DNA from: JANYCD01 sp043738385
GTDB lineage: Bacteria > Pseudomonadota > Gammaproteobacteria > Burkholderiales > Rhodocyclaceae
Direction: 5' to 3'
Length of the DNA: 8,916 nt
Assembly: GCA_043738385.1 (NCBI GenBank)
Contig: JAYUGL010000311.1
Span: forward strand, 1 to 8,916
The notes under the pieces are model-generated. The model was not told where the DNA came from and made no database searches. It was given only the letters and a program-made list of their open reading frames with translations. This document shows, piece after piece, positions 7,465-8,916 of the stretch. Each line of letters begins with the position of its first letter. The stretch's first letter is position 1. A program made the position numbers and the translations under genes.

Positions 7465-7566
7465 TCAGGGATTCCGCGCTTGCACCGTGCGCACGCTGAG
7501 GCCGCTCAATTCCGCCAGTTGTTCTTGAGACCAGCCGCGTTGCAGCCTGAGTTTCTGTATCAGCAC
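7465..7566 (-). pseudogene. XRE-type helix-turn-helix regulator, N-terminal half, disrupted by a short deletion
   Basis: From a GTG at 7566, preceded by AGGAG at 7577-7573 (six-base spacing), the frame reads MLIQKLRLQRGWSQEQLAELSGLSVRTVQ. This is a textbook XRE helix-turn-helix start with the WSQEQLAELSGLSVRT recognition region. It then derails into ARNP and a TGA at 7467-7465. The continuation of the domain (ASAESLKSLASVFEIDFSSLN) resumes in a different frame from 7483. The motif expected between them (RIERGQ or similar) is missing. The best explanation is a deletion of 3n+1 bases, about 22 or 25, at 7485-7478. In intact relatives this domain is fused to the 2TM domain encoded just downstream. 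DNA binding by the 33-residue remnant is unlikely. A true 22-25 base loss is more likely than a sequencing error, because codons are missing and not merely shifted. Confidence 0.72.
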
Positions 7567-7572
7567 GTGAAT

Positions 7573-7577
7573 CTCCT
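7573..7577 (-). promoter_or_regulatory. Ribosome binding site of the disrupted HTH regulator
   Basis: AGGAG on the minus strand, six bases before the GTG at 7566-7564. It identifies the native start of the HTH-2TM gene and shows that the frame read from the ATG at 7585 is not the original one. Confidence 0.6.
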
Positions 7578-7716
7578 GTCATCATCAGGGGCGATATTCG
7601 GGTACGGCGGGGGTTTGCGCCACGTCAGACAGGCGACAGCAACACGACACGGGGTAGACGCCAGCCCGCCAAGGCCGGTGCCAACGCGTCCGGCGCAGAA
7701 TAGCGTATTACATACC

Positions 7717-7732
7717 GCAATCCGGGGATTGC
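7717..7732. repeat. 16-base palindrome between the HTH remnant and the exported-protein gene
   Basis: GCAATCC (7717-7723) and GGATTGC (7726-7732) are exact reverse complements separated by two bases. It lies 45 bases past the stop of the minus-strand exported-protein gene and upstream of the HTH remnant. It has no T tract on either strand, so it is a poor terminator. A dimeric regulator site is possible. The rest of the 210-base gap (7567-7776) shows no gene I would support. Confidence 0.35.
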
Positions 7733-7776
7733 TTACGACCATCGCGGACGCCCGAACCCGATGGCCACTGCCCGAT

Positions 7777-8151
7777 TCAAGGCGCCGGCGTTGTCTCCAC
7801 GCACTTCACATCGACGTACGCGATCTGGAACTCGCCGAACTTCCTGGCGGGATAGCCAAGGGTGGCGCGCTTGCCCGGGACGATGGTGGTATGACGCATC
7901 TCTGTAGGCGTGAGTTTGTGCTGATGATCGGCGAATCCGGCAGTGCAGCGCGCCGTCTTGTCCGAACGGTTCTCCAGTCCGACGGTGATTTCAACTCCGG
8001 CGAACGGGGTCACCACGATATCCAGACCGCCGGTGTCCTGCGTCAGTTCGATGCGGTAGTTCCAAGGCAAGCTAGTCGAAACGCTCGCCTGGGCAAAACC
8101 GAAGACAGCGGCCAAGCTGGCCATCACTGTGAGTTGAATGAGTCTGTGCAT
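7777..8151 (-). CDS. Small exported (periplasmic) protein of unknown function
   Basis: A 124-residue protein that I cannot assign to a named family. The N-terminus is a clear Sec signal peptide: MHR, a hydrophobic core LIQLTVMASLAAVFGFA, and a probable cleavage after AQA (residue 22). The mature part of about 100 residues is rich in beta-strand-like segments (NYRIELTQ, LDIVVTPFAGVEITVGLENRS, IAYVDVKCVE). It has two cysteines, one in ARCTAGF and one in VKCVE, which could form a disulfide after export. The alternating pattern suggests a small beta-sandwich, possibly binding another envelope protein. The ATG at 8151 is chosen over longer frames because GGGAGG stands five bases upstream (8162-8157) and because the signal peptide begins exactly there. 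An 80-residue upstream extension in the same frame looks like non-coding sequence. A small hairpin (8174-8188) sits in the leader. Confidence 0.78.
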   Translation of the reverse strand: MHRLIQLTVMASLAAVFGFAQASVSTSLPWNYRIELTQDTGGLDIVVTPFAGVEITVGLENRSDKTARCTAGFADHQHKLTPTEMRHTTIVPGKRATLGYPARKFGEFQIAYVDVKCVETTPAP

Positions 8152-8271
8152 GTCAGCCTCCCAAGGAAAGTAAGCCTGTTGGACAGGCGCCGATGCGGGT
8201 GGTTCTGCCCGCGCCGCAAAGTGCGCCGGCGACCGCCTCAAATCGTGGTGAAGGTGCCCAACGCTTGAATT

Positions 8272-8306
8272 CACCGGCCTGCGCGGCTTTTCGCGCAGGT
8301 CCGGTG
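8272..8306 (-). terminator. Strong hairpin downstream of the right-edge gene (terminator-like, no T tract)
   Basis: CCTGCGCG (8278-8285) pairs perfectly with CGCGCAGG (8292-8299) around a 6-base loop. After one bulged base (8300) the stem continues as CACCGG (8272-8277) with CCGGTG (8301-8306), about 14 pairs in all. It lies 26 bases past the stop of the minus-strand partial gene, a usual terminator position. Neither side is followed by a T run, so termination or 3'-end protection is inferred. Confidence 0.4.
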
Positions 8307-8332
8307 CAATGATGGGTTGGGCGTCATCGTCG

Positions 8333-8916
8333 TTAGTTCGCCGCGTATATAACCCGAAGGGAACGCGCCCGATCACGCTCAGGAATCGCATTCAGCGCCC
8401 GCAGGTAGGCAACGACCGCGGCGCACGCCGCAGCCGGCGCTGCGGCTCTCTTCTCTTCAGATACGAACATTTGAACTTGATCTGAGGTGAGTGAACCCAA
8501 GACATTCATGACTACCCGATCAGACTCTTGCTTTGAGAATTTCTTCGCATTCCGGGCGTCGCTACCGCGAATCAGTTCGTTCATGAACGCTAGTTCGCGC
8601 GCAGCTAAATCAGGCGGCAGAATTGCTGCTGTGTTCATCGACTTGCCGGTCGGAAAGATAAGCTCTACACAAGCGGCAGCGCTCTTTCGGCTTAGAGCCT
8701 CAGCTTGGTCAAGAATTAGGCGATTGAAGTCTAAGAGCGACGGGTCAGACGCAATCGGAAGTAGCCTGCCCATCAGTTGGCCGACTTGCTCCCTTCCTGC
8801 GGCCATGACTTCACCATCCGACTTCCTCGCCTCGACCTTCGCCCAAGCCTTGTCGATAATCTGTTCGAACTCGCCCGGGTACTTTAGCGATAGAGCGTCA
8901 TACGCGGGGATCTTCT
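8333..8916 (-). CDS. Unrecognised protein (partial, N-terminus beyond right edge)
   Basis: The reading frame is open from the right edge to a TAA at 8335-8333, giving 194 residues of the C-terminal part. The first ATG inside (8806) is not the start: the upstream codons (KIPAYDALSLKYPGEFEQIIDKAWAK and on) read as protein without a stop. The sequence looks mostly helical and soluble, with charged amphipathic stretches such as DLAARELAFMNELIRG and FSKQESDRVVMNVLGSLTSDQVQMFVSEEKR. An Ala-rich helix (AAAPAAACAAVVAYLRAL) comes near the end, then ERDRARSLRVIYAAN. It has three cysteines but no motif I recognise. GC in sample blocks is about 52-55 %, against up to about 68 % in the exporter operon, and AT-ending codons are commoner, hinting at acquisition or relaxed selection. 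No function is proposed. Confidence 0.7.
   Translation of the reverse strand, partial: KIPAYDALSLKYPGEFEQIIDKAWAKVEARKSDGEVMAAGREQVGQLMGRLLPIASDPSLLDFNRLILDQAEALSRKSAAACVELIFPTGKSMNTAAILPPDLAARELAFMNELIRGSDARNAKKFSKQESDRVVMNVLGSLTSDQVQMFVSEEKRAAAPAAACAAVVAYLRALNAIPERDRARSLRVIYAAN

Noticed and set aside
7560..7742. A 60-codon minus-strand frame in the spacer before the HTH remnant
   Set aside because: No ribosome binding site, no domain, and it overlaps the leader and start of the HTH frame, which has a proper AGGAG.
7459..8268. A 269-codon plus-strand open frame
   Set aside because: It runs antisense across the HTH remnant, the spacer and the exported-protein gene, has no ribosome binding site, and its protein is low-complexity Arg-rich without any domain. 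The minus-strand genes have clear starts and recognisable features.
8152..8391. An 80-residue N-terminal extension of the exported protein
   Set aside because: It would bury the signal peptide in the middle of the chain, overlaps the 3' end of the neighbouring gene and two hairpins, and ignores the strong GGGAGG site next to ATG 8151.

Overview
The window reads as a chromosomal stretch from a GC-rich (roughly 60-68 % in the coding core) Gram-negative bacterium. It is probably a betaproteobacterium, or possibly a gammaproteobacterium. This rests on the type of HU protein at the left edge, a DUF3301 membrane protein, a periplasmic adaptor paired with a MacB-type ABC exporter (which implies two membranes), and Shine-Dalgarno-led starts. 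The assignment is inference; there is no rRNA or tRNA to fix it.

Left part (1-2400): the N-terminal two thirds of an HU-type nucleoid protein lies on the minus strand and runs off the left edge. It is divergent from a plus-strand endonuclease/exonuclease/phosphatase-family (EEP) hydrolase. A minus-strand aldo/keto reductase converges on the EEP gene, with a weak terminator-like hairpin between them. The reductase start is best placed at a GTG preceded by a strong ribosome binding site, not at the longer TTG.

Centre (2390-6668): a compact four-gene plus-strand operon encodes a tripartite-type ABC exporter. It has a HlyD/MacA-like membrane-fusion adaptor, a LolD/MacB-type ATPase, and two different FtsX/MacB-type permeases of near-equal length. 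The three junctions overlap (ATGA, TAATG, TAATG), so translation is probably coupled. A perfect TATAAT and a 9-bp perfect inverted repeat lie just upstream. There is no outer-membrane TolC-like partner and no substrate gene, so the cargo is unknown.

Right part (6695-8916): all minus strand and made of small genes. They are a DUF3301 membrane-anchored protein, a 2TM-domain protein whose upstream XRE-type helix-turn-helix half is cut off by a short frame-breaking deletion, a small exported protein of unknown function, and the C-terminal part of an unrecognised protein with visibly lower GC that enters from the right edge.

I saw no RNA genes, CRISPR arrays, insertion sequences or phage genes. 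The most noteworthy items are the broken HTH-2TM regulator, the putative operator in front of the exporter operon, and the odd-composition partial gene at the right edge. I do not see convincing evidence of a new multi-gene system.
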